The position numbers and the translations under genes are program-made. DNA of 64,000 nucleotides from assembly GCA_963835135.1 (NCBI GenBank), contig CAWIEF010000003.1:434001-498000 (forward strand), written 5' to 3'. The first letter of the stretch is position 1. Each line of letters opens with the position of its first letter. Below, piece after piece: positions 30,485-39,950 of the stretch. Source of the DNA: JAVVHH01 sp963835135. GTDB taxonomy: Bacteria; Pseudomonadota; Alphaproteobacteria; Acetobacterales; Acetobacteraceae. Below the pieces are notes generated by a model. It saw only the letters and a program-made list of their open reading frames with translations, made no database searches and was not told the DNA's origin.

Positions 30485-31636
30485 TCACGCGCGTGCGAGC
30501 GCCACCCGTCTCGCCAGTTCCGCACGGCACGACGCGGCATCGGCCACGCATCCCCCGGCAATCCACCACGCCCGCACGTCGCCGATCAATTGGCCGACCG
30601 CCGGCCCGGGCGGCACCCCCAGCGCGAGCACGTCCCGCCCTGCCAGCTCGAACCTCGGTTGCTGCTCGGCCGCAAGCCGGGCCCGTAATGGGGCGCCATC
30701 GGCCCCATGGGCCAGAAACGACCGCCCGATCAACACTGCGGCCGGCGTGTCGGCAAGGGCTTGCCGCAGCGCCATTCCCGCCAGCTCCCGATCCGGCGCC
30801 GGGCCGGCCAGTCCAGCCAGTTGCTCCGCCTCCACCGCTGACATCCGCCACCGTTCCGCCACATCGGCCGGCGGCGCCAGGGCCGCCAGCCGGAGAATCG
30901 GATCGGGCGCCACGTCCATCACCCGCTCGAGCCCGGCGATGTCGCTTCCCGGCAAGATCGCCTCCAACACGCCGAGCTCCGCCATCAGCCGCATCGATTG
31001 GACCGGGTCGGGCGCCATCAGGATCCGCTTGAATTCGCCCCAGACCCGCTCCGGCGAGAGCCGCGCCAAGCCGTGGACACCGCCCCGCAACGCCGACACG
31101 GTCTCCGCGTCCGGCGTCCCTCGCCCAAACCTCGCCTGGAACCGGAAGAACCGCAGCACGCGAAGGTAGTCTTCCGCGACCCGCGTCGCCGGCTCGCCGA
31201 CGAACCGCACCCGTCCCGCGGCCAGATCCGCTCGCCCCTTGAAGTAATCGAATACCACCCCGTCGCGCGTCATCGACATCGCGTTGAACGTGAAATCCCG
31301 CCGCGCCGCGTCCACCGCCCAATCGTCGGTCCACGCCACCTCCGCATGACGCCCGTCCGTCTCGGTATCGCGCCGCAGCGTGGTCACCTCGAAGCCGCGA
31401 TGGTGGCTGATCGCCGTGACGGTCCCATGTTTGAGGCCGGTCGGCGCCGCCTTCAGCCCCGCCGCGGCCAGCGCGGCCATGACTGTGTCGGGCGGCTCCG
31501 GCGTGGCCAGATCGACGTCCGCCACGGTCTGCCCCGCCAGCGCATCCCGCACGCATCCGCCGACCAGCCGCGCCCGTGGCAGTGCGTCGAGCACGGCGAC
31601 CAGCGCCGGGTCGTCCAAAAACTCAGGCCGGTTCAC
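30485..31636 (-). CDS. CCA tRNA nucleotidyltransferase / poly(A) polymerase family
   Basis: 383 residues. The class II nucleotidyltransferase head has RLVGGCVRDALAG, the catalytic pair VADVDLATPE, and the RRDFTFNAMSM motif that binds ribose, followed by YLRVLRFFRFQARFG of the neck. There is no HD domain. It adds or repairs the 3' CCA of tRNAs. Its ATG overlaps the end of the DUF6111 gene. The tRNA-Leu in this window already encodes CCA, so a repair role is likely, unless other tRNAs lack it. Confidence 0.88.
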   Translation of the reverse strand: MNRPEFLDDPALVAVLDALPRARLVGGCVRDALAGQTVADVDLATPEPPDTVMAALAAAGLKAAPTGLKHGTVTAISHHRGFEVTTLRRDTETDGRHAEVAWTDDWAVDAARRDFTFNAMSMTRDGVVFDYFKGRADLAAGRVRFVGEPATRVAEDYLRVLRFFRFQARFGRGTPDAETVSALRGGVHGLARLSPERVWGEFKRILMAPDPVQSMRLMAELGVLEAILPGSDIAGLERVMDVAPDPILRLAALAPPADVAERWRMSAVEAEQLAGLAGPAPDRELAGMALRQALADTPAAVLIGRSFLAHGADGAPLRARLAAEQQPRFELAGRDVLALGVPPGPAVGQLIGDVRAWWIAGGCVADAASCRAELARRVALARA

Positions 31637-31875
31637 GCTCCATGGCCCGGCACGATCCGCCCATCCTGCAACTGCGCCGGAATATACCGCGTCCCTTCCT
31701 TGTGCCGCTCCTGCAGCCCGGCCAGCGCAAGCCCGCCCCCCAGCACGACCAGCCCGGCCAAGAGGATCAGCAACGCGTTCCGCGTCGGCACGCGCCCGGT
31801 CGCGACATACCGGCGCCAGCCGAAATAGATCGCGAACGGCAGCAGGAACAGCGATAGCTCGACGGCCCGGATCAT
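31633..31875 (-). CDS. DUF6111 family small membrane protein
   Basis: 80 residues. Two hydrophobic segments, VELSLFLLPFAIYFGW and ALLILLAGLVVLGGGLALA, are followed by the conserved-looking tail YIPAQLQDGRIVPGHGA. The tail and the position before the CCA enzyme and after a NUDIX gene match the alphaproteobacterial DUF6111 family. Function unknown. It overlaps the CCA gene by four bases and lies 10 bp after the NUDIX gene, so it is part of that operon. Confidence 0.75.
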   Translation of the reverse strand: MIRAVELSLFLLPFAIYFGWRRYVATGRVPTRNALLILLAGLVVLGGGLALAGLQERHKEGTRYIPAQLQDGRIVPGHGA

Positions 31876-31885
31876 GCGCCGACCA

Positions 31886-32503
31886 TCATGCCGCCGCCCG
31901 CACCTGCGCCCGCAGCCGAGTCGCCAGATGGACCAGGATGGCCGCCGTGGCGCCCCAGATGTAATGGTGCTCGTGCGGCCACACCCAGAAATCCCGCATC
32001 CGCCCGCGAAACTCCGCCTGCCGCCACTGCGGCGCCGCCGGGTCGAGCAACACGTCGAGAGGGAGCGTGAAGATCGCTTCGACTTCGTCCGGGTTCGCCT
32101 GCAGGACCACCGGGCGGGGCAACAGCGCCAGCACCGGCGAAATCCGAAACCCGGTTCCTGTCAGATAATCCGGCAGCCGCCCTAGGATCTCCGGTTGATC
32201 AGGCGGCAGACCGACCTCCTCAAACGCCTCGCGCAGCGCTGCCGCTTCAACGGTCGGATCGGTCGGATCGATCCGCCCGCCGGGAAACGCCACCTGCCCC
32301 GCATGCTTGGCCAAGGTGGACGTGCGTTTGGTGAGGAGAATGCCGGGTTCTTCCCCGTGCACGATCAGCACCAGCACGGCCGCAGCAACCGGATCGGCCG
32401 GCATACCCGCCCGGTCGTCCGACGTGGCGAGCATGGCGATCGCTTCCGCGGGCGCCTCGCTCGGGTCAGCCGCCAGCCGCGCCCGGATCATGTCGATGTT
32501 CAT
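31886..32503 (-). CDS. NUDIX hydrolase, CoA pyrophosphatase type
   Basis: 205 residues. The NUDIX box GGRIDPTDPTVEAAALREAF continues EEVGL and fits GX5EX7REUXEEXGU with two inserted residues, as in the NudL/CoAse group. The preceding KHAGQVAFPGG segment is the diagnostic CoAse LLTxR/GQxxFPGG region. The enzyme splits CoA or related pyrophosphates. It follows the DUF1285 gene and precedes DUF6111 and CCA genes. Confidence 0.85.
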   Translation of the reverse strand: MNIDMIRARLAADPSEAPAEAIAMLATSDDRAGMPADPVAAAVLVLIVHGEEPGILLTKRTSTLAKHAGQVAFPGGRIDPTDPTVEAAALREAFEEVGLPPDQPEILGRLPDYLTGTGFRISPVLALLPRPVVLQANPDEVEAIFTLPLDVLLDPAAPQWRQAEFRGRMRDFWVWPHEHHYIWGATAAILVHLATRLRAQVRAAA

Positions 32504-32529
32504 CGCTGCGCCGCCCGGTTGAGCCGGTG

Positions 32530-33144
32530 TCAGAGATCGCCGCAGGCCGGCAGATCACCCAGCGAGAAAAAACGGTGTTGGCTCCACACGCCCAGCACTC
32601 GCTTGCCGCAAACGTCGCCAGGGACCGCCAGCGCAACGAGCTCGTAGTACACAGCGCGCGAAATCCTGGCCTCCATCGGCATCCCGCTCTCGCTGTCGCG
32701 GACGCGGATGTATGGGACCGGTGCACATTTCAGGCACCCGTGCCTGACCGTGATCGGATGATCGGGACCCGCCGTGACCACTTGATCGACGTTGGTTCGA
32801 AACGACAGCGATTGCCCCGTGCCGACACCGCTCCAGTCCATCTCGACCGCCGTCCACGGTACGTCCTCGACCTCGATCTGCCCACGCTCGGCCGGCGTCT
32901 CCAGCCAATACGACCCATCCGCCTCCCGCCTGAGGACCGAGCTGAACAGGCAGACCATCTCGCGCCGGCCGATCGGGCTGCCCCGATACAGCCACGTCCC
33001 ATCACGCTTGATCACGAAGGGTAACCTGCCACACTCCACCGGCCGGCGTTTCTCAAGCCGCTCGAAGTTCATCATCGGTGGCGTCGCGAGCCCCCTGATC
33101 GAAGCCCCCGCGGGAGCAGTATGGCCATCCAAGGCTTCATTCAC
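32530..33144 (-). CDS. DUF1285 family protein
   Basis: 204 residues. Conserved DUF1285 segments are FVIKRDGTWLYRGSPIGRRE, LFSSVLRREADGSYWLETP, ERGQIEVEDVPWTAVEMDW and VVTAGPDHPI. The family is small, cytosolic, of unknown function, and often sits beside the moxR/DUF58 cluster, as it does here on the opposite strand. The GTG at 33144 has GGAG upstream and gives the usual family length; ATGs 24-25 codons later would also preserve the domain. It shares a 127-bp divergent promoter region with moxR. Confidence 0.8.
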   Translation of the reverse strand: MNEALDGHTAPAGASIRGLATPPMMNFERLEKRRPVECGRLPFVIKRDGTWLYRGSPIGRREMVCLFSSVLRREADGSYWLETPAERGQIEVEDVPWTAVEMDWSGVGTGQSLSFRTNVDQVVTAGPDHPITVRHGCLKCAPVPYIRVRDSESGMPMEARISRAVYYELVALAVPGDVCGKRVLGVWSQHRFFSLGDLPACGDL

Positions 33145-33271
33145 GTCTTCGTCTCCGAGGCGCTCGTGCTTCCTTCCTCTCGCCCGATATAGGAAGCTGA
33201 CCCCCGTTGATGAAAGAGCCCGGCGACCACAGATCGAACTCTGACGCTGCTTCTCGGTAGGAATGCGCTTT

Positions 33272-34261
33272 ATGAGTGACGCAGCAACCAGCCTAGTCGC
33301 CGAGATCGAGCAACTCGGGAGCCGCTTCGAGGCGGCCAAGGCCGAAATCGCCCGCGTGATCTTCGGCCAGGCCGACGTGGTTGAGCAGGTGCTCGTGACC
33401 ATCCTGTCCGGCGGGCACTGTCTCCTCGTCGGAGTCCCCGGCCTCGGCAAGACCCTTCTCGTGGACACGCTCGGCACCGTCCTCGGCCTGCACCCCACCC
33501 GCGTCCAGTTCACCCCGGACCTGATGCCCGCCGACATCACCGGCTCCGAGGTCCTCGACGACGACGGCACCGGCCGCCGCAGCTTCCGCTTCGTGCCCGG
33601 TCCGGTGTTCTGCCAGCTTCTCATGGCCGACGAGATCAACCGCGCCAGCCCCCGCACCCAATCGGCGCTCCTGCAAGCCATGCAGGAACGCAAAGTCGCG
33701 GTCGGCGGCGTCGAACACGCCCTGCCCAGCCCGTTCCACGTGCTGGCCACCCAGAACCCGCTCGAGCAGGAGGGCACCTACCCCCTCCCCGAGGCGCAGC
33801 TCGACCGCTTCCTGCTGCAGGTCAACGTGGGCTACCCCGACCGCGACGCGGAACGGACCATGCTCCTCGCCACCACCGGCGCCCGTCAGGATCGTGCCCG
33901 CCCGGTGCTGACCGCCGACGAACTGATCGCAGCCCAGGCGCTCATCCGCCGTGTCCCAGTTGGCGAGAAGATCGTCGACGCCATCCTCAACCTCGTGCGC
34001 GAGGGCCGGCCGGAGCTCACCGGGCAAGGAGCCGTGCGGCGCCATGTAGCCTGGGGACCGGGGCCCCGCGCCGCCCAATCCCTCATGCTCGCCACCCGCG
34101 CCCGCGCGGTGCTCGATGGCCGGCTTGCTCCGAGCCTCGACGACGTCGCCGCGCTCGCCCCTGCCGTCCTGCGCCACCGCATGGCGCTGAACTTCTCCGC
34201 GCGCGCCGAGGGCGTCGGTTTGCCCGAGGTGATCGACACCCTCATCGGCCAGGCCGTTTGA
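33272..34261 (+). CDS. MoxR family AAA+ ATPase
   Basis: 329 residues. Walker A GVPGLGKTLL, Walker B LLMADEINRASP, and the MoxR-specific ATQNPLEQEGTYPLPEAQLD and FLLQV segments are intact. MoxR ATPases act as chaperones for membrane or metal-binding partners carrying VWA domains. The ATG at 33272 was preferred to 33263 because AGGA is then correctly spaced. Its stop overlaps the TTG start of the DUF58 gene. It leads a four-gene cluster to 39916. Confidence 0.93.
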   Translation: MSDAATSLVAEIEQLGSRFEAAKAEIARVIFGQADVVEQVLVTILSGGHCLLVGVPGLGKTLLVDTLGTVLGLHPTRVQFTPDLMPADITGSEVLDDDGTGRRSFRFVPGPVFCQLLMADEINRASPRTQSALLQAMQERKVAVGGVEHALPSPFHVLATQNPLEQEGTYPLPEAQLDRFLLQVNVGYPDRDAERTMLLATTGARQDRARPVLTADELIAAQALIRRVPVGEKIVDAILNLVREGRPELTGQGAVRRHVAWGPGPRAAQSLMLATRARAVLDGRLAPSLDDVAALAPAVLRHRMALNFSARAEGVGLPEVIDTLIGQAV

Positions 34262-35127
34262 TCGCAACCGCCTCCCAGAGCGCCCGCCGCGCCGAGGCCC
34301 TCGGCGCCCGGCTGCCGCCCTTGCTCGTGGCCGCCCAGCGCGTGGCCAACACGGTTGCGCAGGGCGTGCATGGCCGCCGCCGGGTCGGCCAGGGCGATAG
34401 TTTCTGGCAGTTCCGCCCATTCAACCAAGGGGACTCGATCGCCCGTATCGATTGGCGCGCCTCGGCCAAATCCGATCGCTCCTTCATCCGCGAGACCGAA
34501 TGGGAAGCCGCGCAGACGATCTATCTCTGGCGCGATGGATCCGGCAGCATGGACTGGCGCTCCGGCGCCGCCGTCCCCTACAAGCGGGAGCGCGCCGAAT
34601 TGCTTCTTCTCGCCCTCGCCGCCCTGCTCCTGCGCGGCGGCGAGCGCGTCCGTCTGCTCGGCGGGCCGCCACGCCTCCGCGGCGGCCGTTTCGCGCTCGA
34701 GGACCTCGCCGAGGGAGTGAGCCGGATCCCCGCCGGCAACGGCATGCCGCCGCAACTCCCGTTGCCCCGCCATGCCCGCGTCATCCTGATCGGCGACTTT
34801 CTCCATTCTCTGGATGAGATCAGCCCTGTCATCGGCGCCTTGGCCGCCATTCCCGTCACCGGTTACCTGCTCCAGGTTCTCGACCCCGCCGAAACCCTCC
34901 TGCCCTACTCCGGCCGGGTCCGCTTCAAGGGCCTCGAGCGCGAATCCGATGCCCTCGTCCCCCGCGTTGAGGGCATCCGCAACGCCTACGCCAACGCGCT
35001 CGAGGAGCAGCAGGCCGGCCTCTTTGCCCTGTGTGCCGCGGCGGACTGGCGGTTTGCCGTCCACCGCACCGATCACCCGCCGGAGGCTGCACTGCTCGCC
35101 GCCTACACCGCCATGTCGGCGACATGA
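34258..35127 (+). CDS. DUF58 domain protein
   Basis: 289 residues, TTG start overlapping the moxR stop. The DUF58 core is GDSFWQFRPFNQGDSIARID with WRASAKSDRSFIRE, then a VWA-like LWRDGSGSMDW that supplies a DxSxS metal site, and VRLLGGPPRLRGG. DUF58 proteins are the usual partners of MoxR ATPases. It overlaps the next gene by four bases (ATGA). Confidence 0.9.
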   Translation: MIATASQSARRAEALGARLPPLLVAAQRVANTVAQGVHGRRRVGQGDSFWQFRPFNQGDSIARIDWRASAKSDRSFIRETEWEAAQTIYLWRDGSGSMDWRSGAAVPYKRERAELLLLALAALLLRGGERVRLLGGPPRLRGGRFALEDLAEGVSRIPAGNGMPPQLPLPRHARVILIGDFLHSLDEISPVIGALAAIPVTGYLLQVLDPAETLLPYSGRVRFKGLERESDALVPRVEGIRNAYANALEEQQAGLFALCAAADWRFAVHRTDHPPEAALLAAYTAMSAT

Positions 35128-37796
35128 TCTTCACCACCCCGGTTCTGCTGCTCGCCCTCGCCGCGCTTCCGGTCCTCTGGTGGCTCCTCCGCGTCACGCC
35201 ACCCGCCCCCAAGACGCAGACCTTTCCCGCCATCGGCCTACTGCTCGGGCTCCGCACCGACCAACCCACCGCATCGCGCACGCCGTGGTGGCTGCTGCTG
35301 CTGCGGCTCGTGACCGCTGCCTTCGTCATCGTCGGCCTGGCCGGCCCGGTGCTCGACGCTGCCGCCGGGCTGCATGGCAGCGGCCCCGTCCTGATCGTCA
35401 TCGATGATGGCTGGGCATCCGCCACCGACTGGTCCACCCGCATGACCGTTGCCGAGCGCGCGCTCGACCGCGCTGAGCGCGCCGGACGCTCCGCCGTGCT
35501 GCTGACGACCACGCGGAGCGAAACCGACGCGCCCCCGGCCGCCACCCCCGCCATGCCGGCCCCCGAACTCCGGAGCCGCCTCGCCGCGCTTCGGCCGAAG
35601 CCCTGGCCGACCGACCGAGCCGCCGCGACAGCGGCGCTCGCCGACATCCGCGCCGGCGACGTGATCTACCTGGCCGACGGCATCGGGACGGCCGCCGACC
35701 CGGCCTTCGCCCGCGCTCTCGCCGCGGCCGGCCCGGTCGACGAGCGCCGGCCCGACCCGGTCGACGACCTGATCGCCCGCCCGCCTCGCCTCGAAGTCGG
35801 CCGCCTCATCGCCCGAGTCGAGGGTTTGGCTCAACCCGCCGACCGCCGCGTCTCCGTCCTCGCCCAAACCGGCGACGGCCGCACGCTGGCCCGTGGCGAT
35901 GCCACGCTCCGCGCCGGCCAGACCACGGCCGACGCGGACATCGAGCTTCCTCCCGAGATCCGCAACGAGATCTCCCGCCTCGTCGTCGGCGGCACGACGT
36001 CCGCGGGCGGCATCATGCTGCTCGACGAGCGCTGGCGCCGCCGCCCCGTTGGTCTCCTCGCCGAGCAGGAAGGCGCCGACACGCCTCTCATCGGCCAGTT
36101 GTTTTATCCCCGCCGCGCCCTGGCCCCTTTCACCGAGTTGCGCGAAGGCAGCCTGGCCGACTTGCTCGCCCGCCCGCTCTCCGTCCTCGTCCTTGCCGAT
36201 GTCCCGCTCGAAGCTGCCGACGCCACCGCGCTGGTGGCGTGGGTCGAGAAGGGCGGCTTGCTCATCCGCTTCGCCGGCCCCCGGATGGCCGACGCCAGCA
36301 CCGATCCGACGCATGACGACCCGTTGCTGCCCGTTCATCTTCTCGCCGGCGACCGCCAGTTGGGCGGCGCGCTGTCGTGGAGCGAGCCCGCCTCGCTCGC
36401 CCCATTTCCCGCCAATTCGCCGTTTACCGGCCTGATGATTCCCGACGAGGTCAAGGTCAGCCGGCAGGTCTTGGCCGAACCCTCGGCCGATCTCGCCTCC
36501 CACACTTGGGCCTCTCTGGCCGACGGTACGCCACTCGTGACCGCGGACAACCGCGGCGCCGGTCGGATCGTCCTCGTCGGCACCACCGGCAACGCCGACT
36601 GGTCCAACCTTCCCTTGTCCGGCCTGTTCGTCGACATGCTCCGCCGTCTCGTCGACCTCTCGGCCGGCGTCGCAACGGCCGACGACGCCACGCTCCTTCC
36701 GCCCTACGAGACCGTCGACGGTTTCGGCGCGCTCGCCGCACCGCCCCCCGCCGCCGCACCGCTCACCGCCAAGGAACTCGATCAGCCCGGCGCCCTCGTC
36801 TCTCCACGCCACCCGCCCGGCATCTACGGCCCGGCCAGCTTCCGCCGTACGCTCAACCTCGGCATGGTCCTGCCTGAATTACGGGCCGAACCCGCGATCC
36901 CCGGCGCCACCCAGCAGGCGCTCACCGCTCCCGGCACCGAACGTGCGATCGGCCCCCTCCTGCTCTCTCTCGCGATCCTGCTCCTCGTGGTCGACCTGCT
37001 GATCTCCCTGGCGCTGCGCGGCAAGCTCCGCCTCCGCGCCGCAACGATCGCGCTGCTGCTCGCCGCCCCGCTCGTCCCCGCCCACGCCGCGGCCGACGAC
37101 TATCCGTCGCTCCGCGCCCAGCTCGCCTACGTCCAGACCGGTGACGGCGCTGTCGATGCCACGTCCCGCGCCGGGCTGCTCGGGTTGTCCACCTATGTCA
37201 ACCGCCGCACCGCGGTCACGCTCGCCGACCCGGCCGCTATCACGCCCGGCATCGACGATCTCAGCTTCTACCCGCTGCTGTACTGGCCCATCACTGCCGA
37301 CGCGGCCATGCCGTCCGGGGCCATCGAGGCGCTGAACGACTTCACCAGCAAGGGCGGCATCATCCTGATCGACACCCGCGACGGCGGCAGTGGCGAGGGC
37401 TTCGCGCCCGGCACCGAGGCCGCGCTCAAACGGCTGACCGCGGGCCTCACCGTTCCACCCCTGACCCCGCTCACCAGCGAACACGTCATCGCCCGCTCCT
37501 TCTACCTGCTGCAGGATTTCCCCGGCCGCTTCGACGGCGACACCGTCTGGGTCCAGCGCGCGCAGGATCGCGCCAATGACAGCGTCAGTCCCGTCATCAT
37601 CGGCGGACACGACTGGGCCGCCGCCTGGGCCGTCGACGCCGCCGGGCGGAACCCGTTCGCGACCATCCCCGGCGGCGCCCGCCAGCGCACCTTGGCCTAC
37701 CGCTTTGGCGTCAATCTCGTGATGTACGCCCTCACCGGCAACTACAAAGGTGACCAGGTCCACGTCCCCGCGATCCTGGAACGGCTGGGGCAATGA
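35124..37796 (+). CDS. BatA/DUF4159 domain membrane protein
   Basis: 890 residues. The N-terminus is a BatA-type two-span module (TPVLLLALAALPVLWWLLR; TPWWLLLLRLVTAAFVIVGL), followed by a long Ala/Pro/Arg-rich periplasmic or cytosolic part, another span near residue 620 (PLLLSLAILLLVVDLLISLAL), a short hydrophobic stretch (TIALLLAAPLVPAHA) that looks like an internal export signal, and a C-terminal DUF4159 domain beginning ADDYPSLRAQLAYVQTGDG. It is the usual third member of alphaproteobacterial MoxR clusters; the role is thought to involve envelope protein assembly. Overlaps both neighbours by four bases. Confidence 0.85.
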   Translation: MIFTTPVLLLALAALPVLWWLLRVTPPAPKTQTFPAIGLLLGLRTDQPTASRTPWWLLLLRLVTAAFVIVGLAGPVLDAAAGLHGSGPVLIVIDDGWASATDWSTRMTVAERALDRAERAGRSAVLLTTTRSETDAPPAATPAMPAPELRSRLAALRPKPWPTDRAAATAALADIRAGDVIYLADGIGTAADPAFARALAAAGPVDERRPDPVDDLIARPPRLEVGRLIARVEGLAQPADRRVSVLAQTGDGRTLARGDATLRAGQTTADADIELPPEIRNEISRLVVGGTTSAGGIMLLDERWRRRPVGLLAEQEGADTPLIGQLFYPRRALAPFTELREGSLADLLARPLSVLVLADVPLEAADATALVAWVEKGGLLIRFAGPRMADASTDPTHDDPLLPVHLLAGDRQLGGALSWSEPASLAPFPANSPFTGLMIPDEVKVSRQVLAEPSADLASHTWASLADGTPLVTADNRGAGRIVLVGTTGNADWSNLPLSGLFVDMLRRLVDLSAGVATADDATLLPPYETVDGFGALAAPPPAAAPLTAKELDQPGALVSPRHPPGIYGPASFRRTLNLGMVLPELRAEPAIPGATQQALTAPGTERAIGPLLLSLAILLLVVDLLISLALRGKLRLRAATIALLLAAPLVPAHAAADDYPSLRAQLAYVQTGDGAVDATSRAGLLGLSTYVNRRTAVTLADPAAITPGIDDLSFYPLLYWPITADAAMPSGAIEALNDFTSKGGIILIDTRDGGSGEGFAPGTEAALKRLTAGLTVPPLTPLTSEHVIARSFYLLQDFPGRFDGDTVWVQRAQDRANDSVSPVIIGGHDWAAAWAVDAAGRNPFATIPGGARQRTLAYRFGVNLVMYALTGNYKGDQVHVPAILERLGQ

Positions 37797-39916
37797 GGCT
37801 CGCTCAAGCCTACGCCGCCTTCCGCTTCGATCCGGCGGTCCCGCTCTGGCTCCTCGCCCTGCTCGCCTGCATCTGCCTCGCGGCCCTCGCCCCCGCACTG
37901 CTCGGCCGCGCCCGCGGCGCGCTGTGGCGCACCCTCGCCTTCGCCGTCCTCCTCCTCTGGCTCGCCGGCCCCCGGCTCGTCGAGGAGACCCGCGACACCC
38001 TTCCCGACATCGGCCTCATCGTCGTCGACAAGACCAACTCCATGCGCGTCGGCGCCGGCGTCGCGACTCAAATCGGCGACCGCGCCGCGATCCGCGACGC
38101 CGCTCTCGCCCAGCTCTCCCGACAGGCCGCCCGCCTCCCTGACCTCGAGATGCGCAGCGTCGTCGTCCCTGAGGCCGGACGCGACGGCACCACCCTGTTC
38201 GCCGCCATCGATCGCGCGCTTGCGGACATTCCCCGCGCTCGCCTCGCCGGCATCATCGCCCTTACCGACGGCCAGGTCCACGACACCCCAGCCACGCCGC
38301 TGCCCGCGCCGCTGCAGGTGTTGATTCCCGCCAAGGGCGAGGAGACCGACCGCCGCATCCGTATCATCGAGGCCCCGGCCTTCGGCCTGGTCGGCCGCTC
38401 CGTCACAATCCGCCTCGCCGTCGACGATCTCGGCATGCCGCCCGGCAACACGCTCGCGCGGCTCACCATCCGTCGCGACGGTGAACCGCCGCAAACCCAG
38501 GCCGTCCCGATCAACCAGGACACCGGGATCGACATCCCGATCACCCGCGCCGGTCCCACCGTCGTCGAGATGCAGGCCGAACCGCTCTCCGGCGAGGTCT
38601 CGCCCCTCAACAACCGCGCCGTGGTCTCGATCAACGGCGTCCGCGACCGGCTGCGCGTCCTGCTCGTCTCGGGCGAGCCACATCTTGGCGAGCGCACCTG
38701 GCGACGCCTCTTGAAGGCCGATCCGGCGGTCGACCTCGTCCACTTCACCATCCTGCGCCCGCCGGACCGCGACGATATGACGCCGACCAACGAACTCTCG
38801 CTGATCGCCTTCCCGGTCCGCGAGCTGTTCCAGGTCAAGATCCGCGATTTCGACCTGATCATTCTCGATCGGTTCTCGAACCGAAACAACATCCTACCCC
38901 CGCTCTACTTGCGCAATATCGCCGACTACGTTCGCGGCGGCGGCGCCCTGTTGCTGAGCGCGGGTCCTGAGTTCGCCGGCCAGAACTCGCTGGCGGCGAC
39001 GAACCTGGGCAGCGTGCTTCCCGTCCGCGCGCTACCCGGCGCCGCAACGGTCGTCGACGGGCCATTCCGCCCGCTCGTCACCACGCTCGGCGCCCGCCAC
39101 CCCGTAACGGCCGGGCTGCCGGGCGCCCCCGGCCCCAGCTCCAGCACGCCGCAATGGGGCGACTGGTACCGCTACATCGACGCGTCCGCGACGGGTGGCC
39201 AAGAGCTCATGAGCGCCGGCGACGGCGCGCCCTTGCTGCTGCTCAATCGCGTCGGCGACGGCCGCGTCGCGCTGCTGCTGTCAGACCAGATCTGGCTCTG
39301 GTCCCGCGGCCACGAGGGCGGCGGTCCGCAGGCCGAGTTGCTGCGCCGGATCGCCCACTGGGCCATGAAGGAGCCCGCCCTCGAAGAGGAGACCCTCCGC
39401 GCCAGCATCGAGCACGACCGCATGCACGTCGAGCGCCGTAGCCTCGAGGACCTCGGCCACGTCACTGCCTCGGTGACGTCCCCCTCGGGCCAAGTGTCCC
39501 AGCTCGATCTGACCCCGGCCCAGCCCGGGCTCTGGCAGGCCGATCTCGCCGCCGCGGAGCCGGGCGTGTGGCAGGTCGCGGACGGCGAACACACCATCTA
39601 CGTCGCTGCCGCCAACGCCAACCCCCGCGAGATCGCCGACCTCCGTGCCACCGCGACCATCCTGTCGCCCATCGCGCGCGCCTCCGGGGGCAGTGTCCGC
39701 TTCATCGGCGCAGACCCCGCGAACCTGCGTCTCCCCGACCTGCGCCGCACCGAGCCAGGCCGCGAGGCGGCCGGCTCAGGCTGGATCGGCCTGCCCCGGC
39801 GCAACGACCACGTCGTCACCGGCCTGCGCGCCATCCCGCTCCTTCCCCCGTGGGCTGCCTTGCCGCTCCTTCTGGGTCTCGTCATCATCGCCTGGCGCCG
39901 CGAGGGGTCCGGCTAA
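37793..39916 (+). CDS. Large membrane protein of the MoxR cluster (glutamine amidotransferase-like/VWA-like)
   Basis: 707 residues. Two N-terminal spans (VPLWLLALLACICLAALAPA; LAFAVLLLWLAGPRL) are followed by a VWA-like strand (IGLIVVDKTNSMRVG), a central segment with RLRVLLVSGEPHLGER and YVRGGGALLLSAGPEF that resembles type 1 glutamine amidotransferase-fold proteins of this cluster, and a C-terminal span (LPPWAALPLLLGLVIIAW). No catalytic Cys nucleophile is evident, so it is probably not an active amidotransferase. Its start overlaps the BatA/DUF4159 gene. Confidence 0.8.
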   Translation: MRLAQAYAAFRFDPAVPLWLLALLACICLAALAPALLGRARGALWRTLAFAVLLLWLAGPRLVEETRDTLPDIGLIVVDKTNSMRVGAGVATQIGDRAAIRDAALAQLSRQAARLPDLEMRSVVVPEAGRDGTTLFAAIDRALADIPRARLAGIIALTDGQVHDTPATPLPAPLQVLIPAKGEETDRRIRIIEAPAFGLVGRSVTIRLAVDDLGMPPGNTLARLTIRRDGEPPQTQAVPINQDTGIDIPITRAGPTVVEMQAEPLSGEVSPLNNRAVVSINGVRDRLRVLLVSGEPHLGERTWRRLLKADPAVDLVHFTILRPPDRDDMTPTNELSLIAFPVRELFQVKIRDFDLIILDRFSNRNNILPPLYLRNIADYVRGGGALLLSAGPEFAGQNSLAATNLGSVLPVRALPGAATVVDGPFRPLVTTLGARHPVTAGLPGAPGPSSSTPQWGDWYRYIDASATGGQELMSAGDGAPLLLLNRVGDGRVALLLSDQIWLWSRGHEGGGPQAELLRRIAHWAMKEPALEEETLRASIEHDRMHVERRSLEDLGHVTASVTSPSGQVSQLDLTPAQPGLWQADLAAAEPGVWQVADGEHTIYVAAANANPREIADLRATATILSPIARASGGSVRFIGADPANLRLPDLRRTEPGREAAGSGWIGLPRRNDHVVTGLRAIPLLPPWAALPLLLGLVIIAWRREGSG

Positions 39917-39950
39917 GCGTTTCCGCCCGCTCGCTGCCAAAAAGAGGATC